Source: Clostridiaceae bacterium
GTDB taxonomy: Bacteria > Bacillota > Clostridia > Lachnospirales > Lachnospiraceae
Direction of reading: 5' to 3'
DNA length: 44,284 nt
Assembly (NCBI GenBank): GCA_910575795.1
Contig: CAJTGE010000042.1
Coordinates: 1 to 44,284, forward strand
Made by a program: the position numbers and the translations under genes. Positions 32,323-41,264 of this stretch are shown piece after piece; position 1 is the first letter of the stretch; each line of letters opens with the position of its first letter. The notes beneath the pieces were generated by a model. The model worked only from the letters and a program-made list of their open reading frames with translations. It ran no database searches and was not told where the DNA came from.

Positions 32323-34464
32323 ATGGATATTATTCAAATCCTTAAAGAAGAATTACAGATTGGCCGCGGGCAGGCGGAGGCGGCGGTGAAGCTGATCGAC
32401 GAGGGCAATACGATTCCGTTTATAGCCAGATACCGGAAAGAAGCGACCGGCTCTCTGAACGATGAGGTGCTCCGGAATCTGGACGAGCGCCTGAAATACC
32501 TGCGCAATTTGGAGGAACGGAAGGAGCAGATCCTTAGCTCTATCCGGGAGCAAGAGAAGCTGACTCCGGAACTGGAGGCCCGGATTCTGGAGGCCAGGAC
32601 GCTTGTGGCAGTGGAGGATCTGTATCTGCCATACCGCCCGAAACGGCGCACGAGAGCGGGCATTGCAAAGGAAAAAGGGCTCGAGCCTCTGGCAGACCTT
32701 ATATGGCTTCAGGAGCTTAAAGAGCCGCTTCTCAAAGCGGCGGAGCGCTTTGTTTCTGAGGAAAAGGGCGTTGCGGACGCGAAAGAGGCAATCGCAGGCG
32801 CGAAGGATATCCTGGCAGAGCGGATTTCGGAGACGGCGGAATACAGAACCTATATTCGCAAAGCAACTTCCGAGGAGGGGATTCTGGAGTCGTCTGCTAA
32901 GGACGAGAGCGCGGAATCTGTATATGAGATGTATTACAGTTTTACAGAGCCGGTAAAAAAACTGGCGGGACACCGGATTCTGGCGCTGAACCGGGGGGAG
33001 AAGGAAAAGATCCTCACGGTTAAAATTACGGCTCCGGAGGAGAAAATTCTCCGCTATCTGGAGAAAAAGACCATAACGCGCAGTAATCCGGAGACGACGC
33101 CGGTATTAAAGGAAGTCGCGCGGGACAGCTATGAGCGCCTGATGGCTCCGGCAATCGAGCGCGAGATCCGAAACGCTCTGTCAGAGGAGGCCGAGGCCGG
33201 AGCGGTCAGAGTGTTCGGAAAGAATCTGGAGCAGCTTCTGATGCAGCCTCCAATCGTGGGGCGCGTGGTTCTGGGCTGGGATCCCGCCTTCCGCACCGGC
33301 TGTAAGCTGGCTGTGGTGGACGCGACCGGAAAGGTTCTCGATACGGTAGTGATTTACCCCACGCCGCCGCAGAGTAAAGTGGCAGAGGCAAAAAAGAAAT
33401 TAAAGGAGCTGATAAGCCGGTACGGTATCACACTGATTTCCGTGGGGAACGGAACCGCCTCCAGAGAGTCAGAACAGATCATTGTTGAACTCTTAAAGGA
33501 GATTCCGGAGCAGGTGCAGTATATCATTGTCAGCGAGGCGGGCGCTTCCGTCTATTCGGCGAGCAAGCTGGCGACAGAGGAATTTCCCCAATTTGATGTG
33601 GGGCAGAGGAGCGCTGTTTCCATTGCCAGACGCCTTCAGGATCCCCTTGCGGAGCTGGTGAAGATTGACCCCCGTTCCATCGGAGTCGGGCAGTACCAGC
33701 ATGATATGAACCAGAAAAAGCTGAGCGAGGCCCTGCAGGGCGTGGTGGAGGACTGTGTGAACCGCGTCGGCGTGGATCTCAACACAGCATCCGCATCGCT
33801 CCTTGAGTATATTTCCGGTATCAATAAAACGATTGCAAAGAATATCGTGGCATACCGGGAAGAAAACGGCGTATTTACAAGCCGGAGAGAGCTTTTAAAG
33901 GTGCCGAAGCTGGGCCCCAAAGCCTTTGAACAGTGCGCCGGGTTTACGAGAATCCAGGGCGGGCGCAACCCTCTGGACGCGACAAGCGTGCATCCGGAGA
34001 GCTACAAGGCGGCTGAGGCGCTTCTGAAACGGCTGGGCTTTGCCCTCTCTGACGTGACAGCAGGAGGCGTTCCCGGAATCGGAAAAAAAGTTGGCGATTA
34101 CAAAAAGCTTGCCGGCGAGCTGGAGATTGGTGAAATCACGCTGCGGGATATCGTAAAAGAGCTTGAAAAACCGGCCAGGGATCCGCGCGACGAGATGCCA
34201 AAGCCGATTCTGAGGACAGACGTCATGGATCTGGCGGACTTAAAGCCGGGAATGATTTTAAAGGGTACGGTGCGCAACGTCATTGATTTCGGCGCGTTTG
34301 TGGATATCGGCGTCCATCAGGACGGCCTCGTACATATTTCCCAGATCACGGAGCGCTATATAAAGCATCCCCTGGAGGCGGTCAGCGTCGGGGATGTGGT
34401 GGAGGTAAAGGTGCTGAGCGTGGATGCGCAGAAAAAGCGTATATCGCTGACGATGAAGCTGTAG
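32323..34464 (+). CDS. tex: Tex family RNA-binding transcription accessory protein
   Basis: The 713-residue protein has the full Tex order: an N-terminal helical domain with VKLIDEGNTIPFIARYRKE, a YqgF/RNase H-like domain (VVLGWDPAFRTGCKLAVVD at about 317-335), helix-hairpin-helix repeats (about 490-560) and an S1 RNA-binding domain at 640-710 (GMILKGTVRNVIDFGAFVDI). Family knowledge: Tex binds nucleic acids and affects transcription and stress tolerance. The start follows GAAATGAAGGGA. Length is normal for Firmicutes. The gene is convergent with the asparaginase gene. Confidence 0.95.
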   Translation: MDIIQILKEELQIGRGQAEAAVKLIDEGNTIPFIARYRKEATGSLNDEVLRNLDERLKYLRNLEERKEQILSSIREQEKLTPELEARILEARTLVAVEDLYLPYRPKRRTRAGIAKEKGLEPLADLIWLQELKEPLLKAAERFVSEEKGVADAKEAIAGAKDILAERISETAEYRTYIRKATSEEGILESSAKDESAESVYEMYYSFTEPVKKLAGHRILALNRGEKEKILTVKITAPEEKILRYLEKKTITRSNPETTPVLKEVARDSYERLMAPAIEREIRNALSEEAEAGAVRVFGKNLEQLLMQPPIVGRVVLGWDPAFRTGCKLAVVDATGKVLDTVVIYPTPPQSKVAEAKKKLKELISRYGITLISVGNGTASRESEQIIVELLKEIPEQVQYIIVSEAGASVYSASKLATEEFPQFDVGQRSAVSIARRLQDPLAELVKIDPRSIGVGQYQHDMNQKKLSEALQGVVEDCVNRVGVDLNTASASLLEYISGINKTIAKNIVAYREENGVFTSRRELLKVPKLGPKAFEQCAGFTRIQGGRNPLDATSVHPESYKAAEALLKRLGFALSDVTAGGVPGIGKKVGDYKKLAGELEIGEITLRDIVKELEKPARDPRDEMPKPILRTDVMDLADLKPGMILKGTVRNVIDFGAFVDIGVHQDGLVHISQITERYIKHPLEAVSVGDVVEVKVLSVDAQKKRISLTMKL

Positions 34465-34502
34465 GCAGCAGGCATTATGTCAGTACAGCATCCGGCTTCA
34501 TT

Positions 34503-35519
34503 TCAGGCCCTGCTTTCGTCCAGGGAAACTTCCCCGGCCAGGTTTGTCTGAAAGAGACGGCGCACCTCTTCCGGATCGCCGGTCTGTCCCAGAGCCCACA
34601 TCAGTTTTGTGACAGCCGCCTCAGTCGTCATATCGCGCCCGGGGATAACGCCGCATTCAAGAAGCCGCCGGCCCACCTCATAGATCGAAAAATCGCTGGG
34701 CTCATAAAGACACTGGCTGCAGGCGACCACCGAGATCCCGGCGCGGGTGAGCTTCTGAAGCTTTTCCAGAAGATTTCTCCGGAAAAAGTGAAGTCCTCCC
34801 GCGCCGAATGCCTCAAGCACAATCCCGCGATACCCCAAATCCGCCAGCGCGTCAAAGATCTCCGGCTTTGTATTCGGGATCAGTTTTAAGAGAAATACAT
34901 CCGTGCACAGGCTGTCCAAAAGAAGCGGTTTTCCTTCCAGCCCGGCGGCCTGTTCATGCGGGTCGTGGTACAGATGCATCCCATTCGCAAACACCTCGGC
35001 CAGATAGGGCGCATTTACGCTCTCAAACGCCTCAAATCCCAGCGTGCGGACTTTAACGGCCCGGCAGCCGCGCATAATCCGCCGGTTAAAAGCCACAGAA
35101 AGCCCTCTGATACCGGCGTCTATGGCCGCAAAAGCGGCGTAAAGATTATTTCTGGCATCTGTCAGCATATTATCAATCGGCATCTGAGAACCGGTCAGCA
35201 CGACCGGAATCGGCAGATTCGGCAGCATAAAAGAAAGAATCGAAGCCGTGTAGGCCATCGTGTCCGTGCCGTGTGTGACAATGATTCCGTCATAACATCT
35301 TATATTATCGAAAATACCGCGCGCAATCGTCCTCCATTCCTCCGCCTGGATATTGGAACTGTCAAGATTCAAAAGCTCCCTGCAGTCAATATCATAACGG
35401 CTGGTCAGATCTCCCATATAGGAAAGCAGCTCCCCCGGCTTGATATCAGGCTCTAGGCCATTTCCGCCTTCCCTTGAGGCGATGGTGCCTCCGGTGGTGA
35501 AAAGTAAAATTTTTTTCAT
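34503..35519 (-). CDS. L-asparaginase, type I
   Basis: The 338-residue enzyme hydrolyses asparagine to aspartate and ammonia. It starts at ATG behind CAGGAGGG. TGGTIAS at 9-15 carries the first catalytic Thr; HGTDTMAYTAS near 83-93 carries the second Thr-Asp pair. VLTGSQMP is also conserved. No signal peptide is present, so it is a cytoplasmic, type I enzyme used for nitrogen supply rather than a secreted high-affinity form. It lies convergent to tex with 38 bases between stops. Confidence 0.92.
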   Translation of the reverse strand: MKKILLFTTGGTIASREGGNGLEPDIKPGELLSYMGDLTSRYDIDCRELLNLDSSNIQAEEWRTIARGIFDNIRCYDGIIVTHGTDTMAYTASILSFMLPNLPIPVVLTGSQMPIDNMLTDARNNLYAAFAAIDAGIRGLSVAFNRRIMRGCRAVKVRTLGFEAFESVNAPYLAEVFANGMHLYHDPHEQAAGLEGKPLLLDSLCTDVFLLKLIPNTKPEIFDALADLGYRGIVLEAFGAGGLHFFRRNLLEKLQKLTRAGISVVACSQCLYEPSDFSIYEVGRRLLECGVIPGRDMTTEAAVTKLMWALGQTGDPEEVRRLFQTNLAGEVSLDESRA

Positions 35520-35719
35520 GGATTCCCTCCTGTAATTGCAATATGGCTGTTGTTTTAAGTATATAGGAAAAACACTGTATGGACAAGGGGGCGGATTAAT
35601 GATGGCCAGGGGTATAGTATCGGCTATTGAAAATAGTGTTCTTTCTGTTGTATTTCCGGCAAATCCCGATTATAATTTATGTATGGAAAGCACCAGTAAC
35701 AAGCAGGAAAGAGGTGTCT

Positions 35720-36532
35720 ATGATAATAGGGGAGACTGAGCAGCAGAGAAAAGAGCGTGAACGTCAGGAGGATTTACAACGCCTGCGTGGTTTTCGTCCA
35801 ATAGATGACGATTTCATGCGATGCCTGTTTAAAGACAATATTCCATTAGTTGAGCTGGTACTGCGGATTATTATCGGCAAACAGGATTTGATTATTACGG
35901 ATTGCCATACACAAAAGGATATGAAGCGATTGGCTGGCGCACGTTCTATTTGCTTAGATGCATATGGAACGGATTCAGAAAATAGAAAATATGACTGCGA
36001 AATTCAAAGGGCTGATAAGGGAGCCGACCCACACAGGGCGAGATATCATTCCAGCGTGCTGGATATTGAGAATCTGGACGCTGGACAGGAATTTAAAGAG
36101 CTGCCGGATACCTATACCATATTCATTACAGAAGAAGATTTTTATGGGAAAGGGGATCCGGTTTATGTGATTGAACGGATGAATCTGACAACAGGAACAG
36201 AGTTTGGGGATGGAGAACACATCTTGTATGTCAATGGCGAATATAGAGGCGAATCTGATTTAGGAAGGCTAATGCATGATTTTAGCTGTACGAACGCTGA
36301 TGACATGAATTTCGAGCTTATGGCAGAACGCACAAGATATCTGAAAGAAAATCCGAAAGGAGTCCAGGAAATGTGTAAGGTTATGGAAGATATGAGAAAT
36401 GAGACTATAGATCGTGTAGTGCTCCAGACAATAAAAAATTTAATGGAAACAATGAAATGGTCTGCGGAACAGGCTATGGCGGCGATGAAGATTTCAGAAG
36501 CGGATAAGCTAAAATATATAGCAAAATTGTAA
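35720..36532 (+). CDS. Rpn-type PD-(D/E)XK nuclease/putative transposase
   Basis: The 270-residue protein starts at ATG 35720, with AAGAGGTG 4 bases upstream; earlier starts lack such a site. Residues about 22-240 match the PD-(D/E)XK family transposase/Rpn group: FRPIDDDFMRCLFKDN at the start, then LDAYGTDSE and YDCEIQR near 85-103, with the Asp, Glu and Gln of the nuclease centre. The C-terminal 60 residues are helical with MKISEADKLKYIAKL, a tail often seen in this family. Family knowledge: E. coli Rpn proteins promote RecA-independent recombination; many members are multicopy. It marks the start of an AT-rich accessory patch. Confidence 0.88.
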   Translation: MIIGETEQQRKERERQEDLQRLRGFRPIDDDFMRCLFKDNIPLVELVLRIIIGKQDLIITDCHTQKDMKRLAGARSICLDAYGTDSENRKYDCEIQRADKGADPHRARYHSSVLDIENLDAGQEFKELPDTYTIFITEEDFYGKGDPVYVIERMNLTTGTEFGDGEHILYVNGEYRGESDLGRLMHDFSCTNADDMNFELMAERTRYLKENPKGVQEMCKVMEDMRNETIDRVVLQTIKNLMETMKWSAEQAMAAMKISEADKLKYIAKL

Positions 36533-36684
36533 ACATTGTGTATGTTTTTCTTATCGCAGGTGAAAAAATAGGCAGGAAGTCTAAGCTGCTGCTTGAAAAA
36601 ATCGGAAAGGCTGCAGGTGACAAAGGAAAATATTCAAAAAATTAGTATAAATACTGCGATATAAATGATTACCGGGGGCGGGTT

Positions 36685-37255
36685 ATGTCAATACAAAAGA
36701 TAAAACAGATCTTTGGAAACTTGGACAAGTGTACTGCATGGTCTCTTCAGCTATTAAACGCCAGAGATGTTCGCGGCGAGTTTGTTTACAATACCCATGA
36801 TATTATAGTGACAACCTCTGATATATTTGTCATTACGCGGATATGTTGATGTTGCGATGATTAATGATGTGGTATATTTATTCAATATGAATGGCGAGAA
36901 GCTTTTTAATATGGAGAGAGCGTATAGAACTATCTGTCACAGTAAGGTTGAGGATATTATCAATAGTGGGATTATATCGGATGAAAGCGCGTTCAGGCAA
37001 TATGCAACGTCTGGACATAACCCAAGAAAATTTGTGTCATTTGATGAAAACAGACTGAATAAAATTAAAAATGATACGCATTTTAGGAACAGGATGGCTG
37101 GAAAATTTGGTATTACACAAATACAGGAAGGAACGTTTGATTCATCTGATAGTGAAAATGTGAATAGGATCGTTAAATTTCTTTGTAAAAAAGGGATGAT
37201 TGATCCGGTAAATGATGATCCGGTTGAAGTGGAGGGAGCAAGGAAATGGATGTGA
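36685..37255 (+). pseudogene. Kiwa-like KwaB (DUF4868-type) gene, frameshifted and probably shortened
   Basis: The ATG at 36685 follows GGGGGCGGG and opens a frame of 54 residues that stops at 36849. The next frame, entered at the T run 36826-36828, continues as a protein-like sequence to 37255, so one extra T seems to have broken the gene. The C-terminal part (FVSFDENRLNKIKND, FLCKKGMIDPVNDDPVEVEG) resembles, from memory, the end of Firmicute proteins annotated as KwaB-like or DUF4868. Joined length is only about 190 residues, while KwaB is about 300, so an internal deletion is also likely. The following gene codes a four-helix membrane protein, as KwaA is. The assignment is tentative. Confidence 0.45.
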
Positions 37256-37264
37256 GGTGCTCGG

Positions 37265-37834
37265 ATGTCGATATTATTTCTCATGAGTATGTTTTTCTTA
37301 TCATTTGCACCACTGTGGATTTGCATTTTATGTATTGACGTAAAAAGCCTGATAGATGGAACAAACTGCCCATATACAGAATGGATTGGTTTAGGACTCA
37401 TTATATTTATACTGTTTATCAGTGTGCTGATTACAGTAAAAACATTAGGAAAGCAGCAGACGAGCCAGAATACGGAGGAATACATGGTTGTTACTGCTGA
37501 GAAAGACACGGTTTCGACAACAGCATATCTATTATCTAATGCATTGCCTCTTCTTGCATTTGATTTTACACAATGGTTTGATATGATTCAGTTTATGATA
37601 ATATTTGGATTTCTTGCCGTATTGTGTTTGTTGCATTATAGATGCGACAGCAATGTGTGTCTGGAGCTTGCGGGATATCGGTTATATAAATGCAGATTGC
37701 ATAATGACTTTGGGGACAAAGAAGAAACAGCAATATTAATCCGCCGCAAACAGCTAAACGTGAATGATGAAGTAGTTATCCGAAAATTAAATGATGAGTT
37801 ATATATTGGCAAATATAAGGTTTCAGAAGAGTAA
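37265..37834 (+). CDS. Four-helix membrane protein, possible KwaA-like partner
   Basis: The 189-residue protein starts at ATG behind GAGGTG. Predicted membrane helices are at about 2-24, 39-60, 86-103 and 108-128. A cytoplasmic tail follows with a small beta-rich part (ETAILIRRKQLNVNDEVVIRKLND) that resembles the tail of KwaA proteins as I remember them. Family knowledge: in the Kiwa antiphage system KwaA is a membrane protein that works with KwaB. Here the order (B-like, then A-like) and the broken upstream gene mean a working system is doubtful. It could equally be an unrelated membrane protein. Confidence 0.5.
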   Translation: MSILFLMSMFFLSFAPLWICILCIDVKSLIDGTNCPYTEWIGLGLIIFILFISVLITVKTLGKQQTSQNTEEYMVVTAEKDTVSTTAYLLSNALPLLAFDFTQWFDMIQFMIIFGFLAVLCLLHYRCDSNVCLELAGYRLYKCRLHNDFGDKEETAILIRRKQLNVNDEVVIRKLNDELYIGKYKVSEE

Positions 37835-37872
37835 TTGTAATCCCAAACAATCCCTCAGGAAATTCCCCAACA

Positions 37873-37901
37873 TTGACATTTCCTCCCCCATATATTAAGA
37901 T
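37873..37901 (+). promoter_or_regulatory. Predicted promoter of the tsaE operon
   Basis: A perfect TTGACA at 37873-37878 and TAAGAT at 37896-37901 are 17 bases apart. Transcription would start near 37908, about 77 bases before tsaE. Confidence 0.65.
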
Positions 37902-37984
37902 GATGAAAGAAACAACGCGCTGGTACACCCCGGCGGAGATTCCCCCATCGCCGCCGCTTGCCAGGCATTAAGGAGGAGCAAGCG

Positions 37985-38443
37985 ATGATCATCGAAACCC
38001 ACACTCCACAAGAAACCTTTGATATCGGAAAAAAACTGGGAGAGCGCGCCATTCAGGGAGAAGTCTACTGCCTGAACGGCGATTTGGGAACCGGAAAAAC
38101 TGTCCTGGCCCAGGGCTTTGCTGACGGACTTGGAATACGCGAGCCTGTCTCCAGCCCCACCTTTACCATCATACAGCAGCACGATGGGGGACGCCTGCCC
38201 CTGTATCATTTTGATGTATACCGGATTGGCGATATCAGCGAGATGGATGAGATCGGCTATGAGGACTGCTTTTACGGCGAAGGGGTCTGCCTTGTCGAAT
38301 GGCCGGAGCTGATAGCAGAGCTTCTGCCGGAATATGCTGTTTCCATACGGATAGAGAAAGATATGGAAAAGGGATTTGATTACCGTCGGATTTTGATATG
38401 CCGGCCTCACGACAGCGAAAGAGAAAGGAAAGGTGCGGTATGA
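37985..38443 (+). CDS. tsaE: tRNA t6A synthesis ATPase TsaE
   Basis: The 152-residue protein starts at ATG 37985 behind AAGGAGG (8 bases); an upstream in-frame ATG lacks this site. Walker A GDLGTGKT is at about 33-40, SSPTFTI follows near 57-63, then YHFDVYR and VEWPE near 71 and 100. TsaE is needed to cycle the TsaB-TsaD complex that makes threonylcarbamoyl-adenosine on tRNA. Its stop overlaps the tsaB start by 4 bases (ATGA), so the two are translationally coupled. Confidence 0.93.
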   Translation: MIIETHTPQETFDIGKKLGERAIQGEVYCLNGDLGTGKTVLAQGFADGLGIREPVSSPTFTIIQQHDGGRLPLYHFDVYRIGDISEMDEIGYEDCFYGEGVCLVEWPELIAELLPEYAVSIRIEKDMEKGFDYRRILICRPHDSERERKGAV

Positions 38444-39189
38444 ACATACTCGGCATAGAGAGCTCGTCCCTGGTGGCGTCAGTCGCCGTGGCGACTGAGG
38501 ATGTGGTGATAGGGGAATACACAGTGAATTTAAAAAAGACGCATTCCCAGACGCTGCTTCCCATGATAGACGCGATGATGACGCTGCTCGAGATGGACAT
38601 AAAGGAGATAGACGCGATCGCAGTATCAGGAGGGCCGGGATCCTTTACAGGACTGCGCATCGGTTCCGCCACGGCAAAGGGGCTGGGGCTGGCGCTTAAA
38701 AAGCCGCTGATCCACGTTCCGACCGTGGACGCGATGGCTTATGGCCTTTACGGGGCGAAAGCGCTTATCTGCCCGCTCATGGACGCGCGCAGAAATCAGG
38801 TTTATACCGGGCTCTACCGTTTTTCGGATTGCTTTGAGATTGTCCGGGAGCAGTGGGCCGGGGACATCAGGGAACTGATCAGCGATTTAAACAAAAGAGG
38901 GGAACAGGTTATATTTCTTGGGGACGGGACGCCTGTCTGCCGCCATATAATAGAACAGGAATTAACCGCCCCGTACGAATTTGCGCCTCCGCATGTAAAC
39001 CGCCAGAGAGCCGCCGCGGTAGCAGCGCTTGGAGGCGTGTATTTTGCGGAAGGACGGTTTGAGACAGCGGCAGAGCACAGGCCGGATTACCTGCGCAAAT
39101 CCCAGGCAGAGCGCGAGCGTGAGACGGCAGAGAGGCTGGGGGCGCTTGACAAGCTGTCCGCCGGGATCGCGGTCGCAGCTCAGATATAA
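38440..39189 (+). CDS. tsaB: tRNA t6A synthesis subunit TsaB
   Basis: The 249-residue protein begins MNILGIESSSLVASVAV at ATG 38440, overlapping the tsaE stop codon. It has the ASKHA fold of the TsaB/TsaD family: THSQTLLPMID near 30, then AVSGGPGSFTGLRIG near 61-75 and MDARRNQVYTGLY near 114-126. The metal-binding His pair of TsaD is absent, as expected for the structural partner. It holds TsaD and TsaE in the t6A complex. The rimI gene follows, a common arrangement. Confidence 0.93.
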   Translation: MNILGIESSSLVASVAVATEDVVIGEYTVNLKKTHSQTLLPMIDAMMTLLEMDIKEIDAIAVSGGPGSFTGLRIGSATAKGLGLALKKPLIHVPTVDAMAYGLYGAKALICPLMDARRNQVYTGLYRFSDCFEIVREQWAGDIRELISDLNKRGEQVIFLGDGTPVCRHIIEQELTAPYEFAPPHVNRQRAAAVAALGGVYFAEGRFETAAEHRPDYLRKSQAERERETAERLGALDKLSAGIAVAAQI

Positions 39190-39246
39190 AAAACCGTTCG
39201 GATATCAGGCAAATGCGCTGGCGGCGGAAAAAGGGAGGGAGTAAGT

Positions 39247-39687
39247 ATGTCTGTTATACGAAGCATGCAGAAAGAGGATCTGCCATCCGTAGCCGGCCTG
39301 GAAGAGCAATGCTTTACGGTTCCGTGGCCGGAGAACCTTTTGTCGCAGTGCCTTGACAGCCCGTTGGATCAGGTCTGGGTTCTGGAGGAAGAGGGCGGGA
39401 TCGCCGGCTACTGCAACCTCCGCATCGTTGCGGGAGAGGGAGAACTTATGCGGATTGCCGTACATCCTGCAAAAAGGGGCCGGGGGTACGCCAGGGAGCT
39501 GATGGAGGAACTGGAAAAGCATGCCAGTGAAAACGGGGCGCAGTCGCTTTCGCTGGAGGTAAGAGCTTCCAATCTTCCGGCGATCCGTCTATACAAATCC
39601 TATGGTTATGAGATAAAAGCAGTCAGAAAAAGGTATTACACACACCCGGCTGAGGATGCATATATCATGCAGCATCGCTGTAATTGA
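39247..39687 (+). CDS. rimI: Ribosomal protein S18 alanine N-acetyltransferase
   Basis: The 146-residue GNAT-fold enzyme starts at ATG behind AGGGAGGGAG. VIRSMQKEDLPSVAGLEEQCF is the N-terminal strand and helix, and the acetyl-CoA loop is near RIAVHPAKRGRGYARELMEEL at about 62-82 (Q/RxxGxG/A). The tail LPAIRLYKSYGYE is typical of RimI. It acetylates the N-terminal alanine of S18 in other bacteria. It follows tsaB by about 57 bases. Confidence 0.92.
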   Translation: MSVIRSMQKEDLPSVAGLEEQCFTVPWPENLLSQCLDSPLDQVWVLEEEGGIAGYCNLRIVAGEGELMRIAVHPAKRGRGYARELMEELEKHASENGAQSLSLEVRASNLPAIRLYKSYGYEIKAVRKRYYTHPAEDAYIMQHRCN

Positions 39688-39699
39688 AGAAATTACCAC

Positions 39700-39728
39700 T
39701 TAAAATCATGCATAAGAACCGATATAAT
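39700..39728 (+). promoter_or_regulatory. Predicted promoter before the zinc-ribbon gene
   Basis: TTAAAA at 39700-39705 and TATAAT at 39723-39728 are 17 bases apart, 13 bases after the rimI stop. The leader to the next gene would be about 215 bases and holds no recognised element. Confidence 0.4.
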
Positions 39729-39951
39729 AGAGGAGTATCCCGGCTGGAGATGCTCCTTTTGTCTGCACGGCTTAAAGAAAACGCCCGCGTAAAAACCATT
39801 CAGGCGGTTTGAAATGTCACGGTAAAGCAATGCATTTGACGGCAGAGGAAATCATAAAAAACGGGAAAAACAGGGCGGATGTCCTGAAACGTGAAAAAGG
39901 CGGCGGCGGGCGTTGTATTAAAAGCGCCGCAAAGAGAAAGGTGAGGGTAAA

Positions 39952-40194
39952 ATGAAAAAATACGGAGAGGATGGAAGGCTTGAAGCAATCTACTGCAACA
40001 TGTGCGGTAAGAAAATGATCGTAAAGGAGGGCATTCTTCGGGAAGGGGCGGCCCGCTTTGATTATGCCTGGGATTATTTTTCCGAAAAGGACGGGGAAGT
40101 GCATCATTTTGACCTCTGTGAGGAGTGCTATGACTCGGTTCTGGCAGAATTCGCGATTCCTGCGGATGTGGAAGAGCAGCTTGAGCTTTTATAA
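39952..40194 (+). CDS. Small zinc-ribbon-like protein
   Basis: The 80-residue protein starts at ATG behind AAAGGTGAGGG. Two pairs of Cys, CNMCGKK near 15-21 and CEECYD near 57-62, have the spacing of a four-Cys zinc site. The ends are charged. No family name was recognised, though similar small proteins occur in clostridia between rimI and rnz. The role is unknown. Confidence 0.65.
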   Translation: MKKYGEDGRLEAIYCNMCGKKMIVKEGILREGAARFDYAWDYFSEKDGEVHHFDLCEECYDSVLAEFAIPADVEEQLELL

Positions 40195-40204
40195 CGATAT
40201 GGAC

Positions 40205-40234
40205 TTGCCATGTCTGTCCCTTTTATGGTATGAT
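40205..40234 (+). promoter_or_regulatory. Predicted rnz promoter
   Basis: TTGCCA at 40205-40210 and TATGAT at 40229-40234 are 18 bases apart, with TG one base before the -10 box (extended -10). It lies about 80 bases upstream of rnz. Confidence 0.5.
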
Positions 40235-40317
40235 CTGGTGACAGCTTAAGCCGGTTTAAGCCTTTTTGCGCCGGCTGTATGAAAATCAGGGAAAGCTGCC
40301 GGAAAAGAGGGATTTAC

Positions 40318-41232
40318 ATGCTGGATGTTTGTTTGCTTGGAACAGGGGGCATGATGCCGCTGCCGTATCGGCGCCTGACATCGCTTATGCTCCGCTGTGA
40401 GGGAAGCGCTCTGCTTACAGACTGTGGAGAAGGCACGCAGGTAGCGTTAAAGGAAAAGGGATGGAGCCCGAAACCGCTTGATATCATTTGCTTTACCCAT
40501 TATCACGCGGATCATATCAGCGGCCTTCCCGGCCTTCTGCTGACCATGGGGAATGCGGAGCGCACGGAGCCGGTCACTATGATTGGACCCAAAGGGCTTG
40601 AGAGGGTGGTGACAGCGCTCCGCACTATTGCGCCGGAGCTGCCGTTTCCGATTACCTTTATTGAACTGACAGAGCCCAGGCAGCAGCTCGTTCTGGGACC
40701 TTATGTGATAGACGCTTACCGTGTAAACCATAATGTAATATGCTATGGCTACTCCTTTTCGATTCCCAGGAGAGGGAAGTTTGACGTAGACAGAGCCCGA
40801 TCGCAGGAGATACCGCAGAAATACTGGTCCCGCCTGCAAAATGGGGAGACAGTGGAAACTGAAGGCCGCGTTCTGACGCCGGATATGGTTCTGGGTCCGC
40901 CGCGCAGGGGGATCCGGGTCGCCTACTGCACAGACACCCGTCCTGTGCCGGTGATTGCAGAGTATGCAAAGGAAGCGGATCTGTTTATCTGCGAAGGCAT
41001 GTACGGCGAGGACGGAAAGGAGTCCAAGGCCAGAGAATATAAGCATATGACGTTCTATGAGGCGGCCCGCCTGGCAAAGGAGGCGCAGCCAAAAGAAATG
41101 TGGCTGACCCATTACAGCCCGTCCCTGACCCGCCCGGAGGAATTCATGGATCGGGTGCGGGAAATTTTTCCGGGAGCAAAGGCCGCCAGAGACGGCTGGA
41201 GCGCGGAGCTTGGATTTGAAGAAACCCCATAA
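40318..41232 (+). CDS. rnz: Ribonuclease Z
   Basis: The 304-residue enzyme trims the 3' trailer of tRNA precursors. ATG 40318 is chosen with AGAGGG close upstream; an earlier ATG at 40279 lacks one. LGTGGMMPLPYRRLTS at 6-21 is the RNase Z start; the metal motif THYHADH is near 60-66, YCTDTRP near 203-209, and the final His motif THYSPS near 264-269. It belongs to the MBL superfamily like the gene at 18922 but in a different branch. tRNA genes lie 2.3 kb further on, though that nearness may be chance. Confidence 0.92.
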   Translation: MLDVCLLGTGGMMPLPYRRLTSLMLRCEGSALLTDCGEGTQVALKEKGWSPKPLDIICFTHYHADHISGLPGLLLTMGNAERTEPVTMIGPKGLERVVTALRTIAPELPFPITFIELTEPRQQLVLGPYVIDAYRVNHNVICYGYSFSIPRRGKFDVDRARSQEIPQKYWSRLQNGETVETEGRVLTPDMVLGPPRRGIRVAYCTDTRPVPVIAEYAKEADLFICEGMYGEDGKESKAREYKHMTFYEAARLAKEAQPKEMWLTHYSPSLTRPEEFMDRVREIFPGAKAARDGWSAELGFEETP

Positions 41233-41264
41233 CGGCTGTAAAAACAAAGGCAGGGCATATTTTT

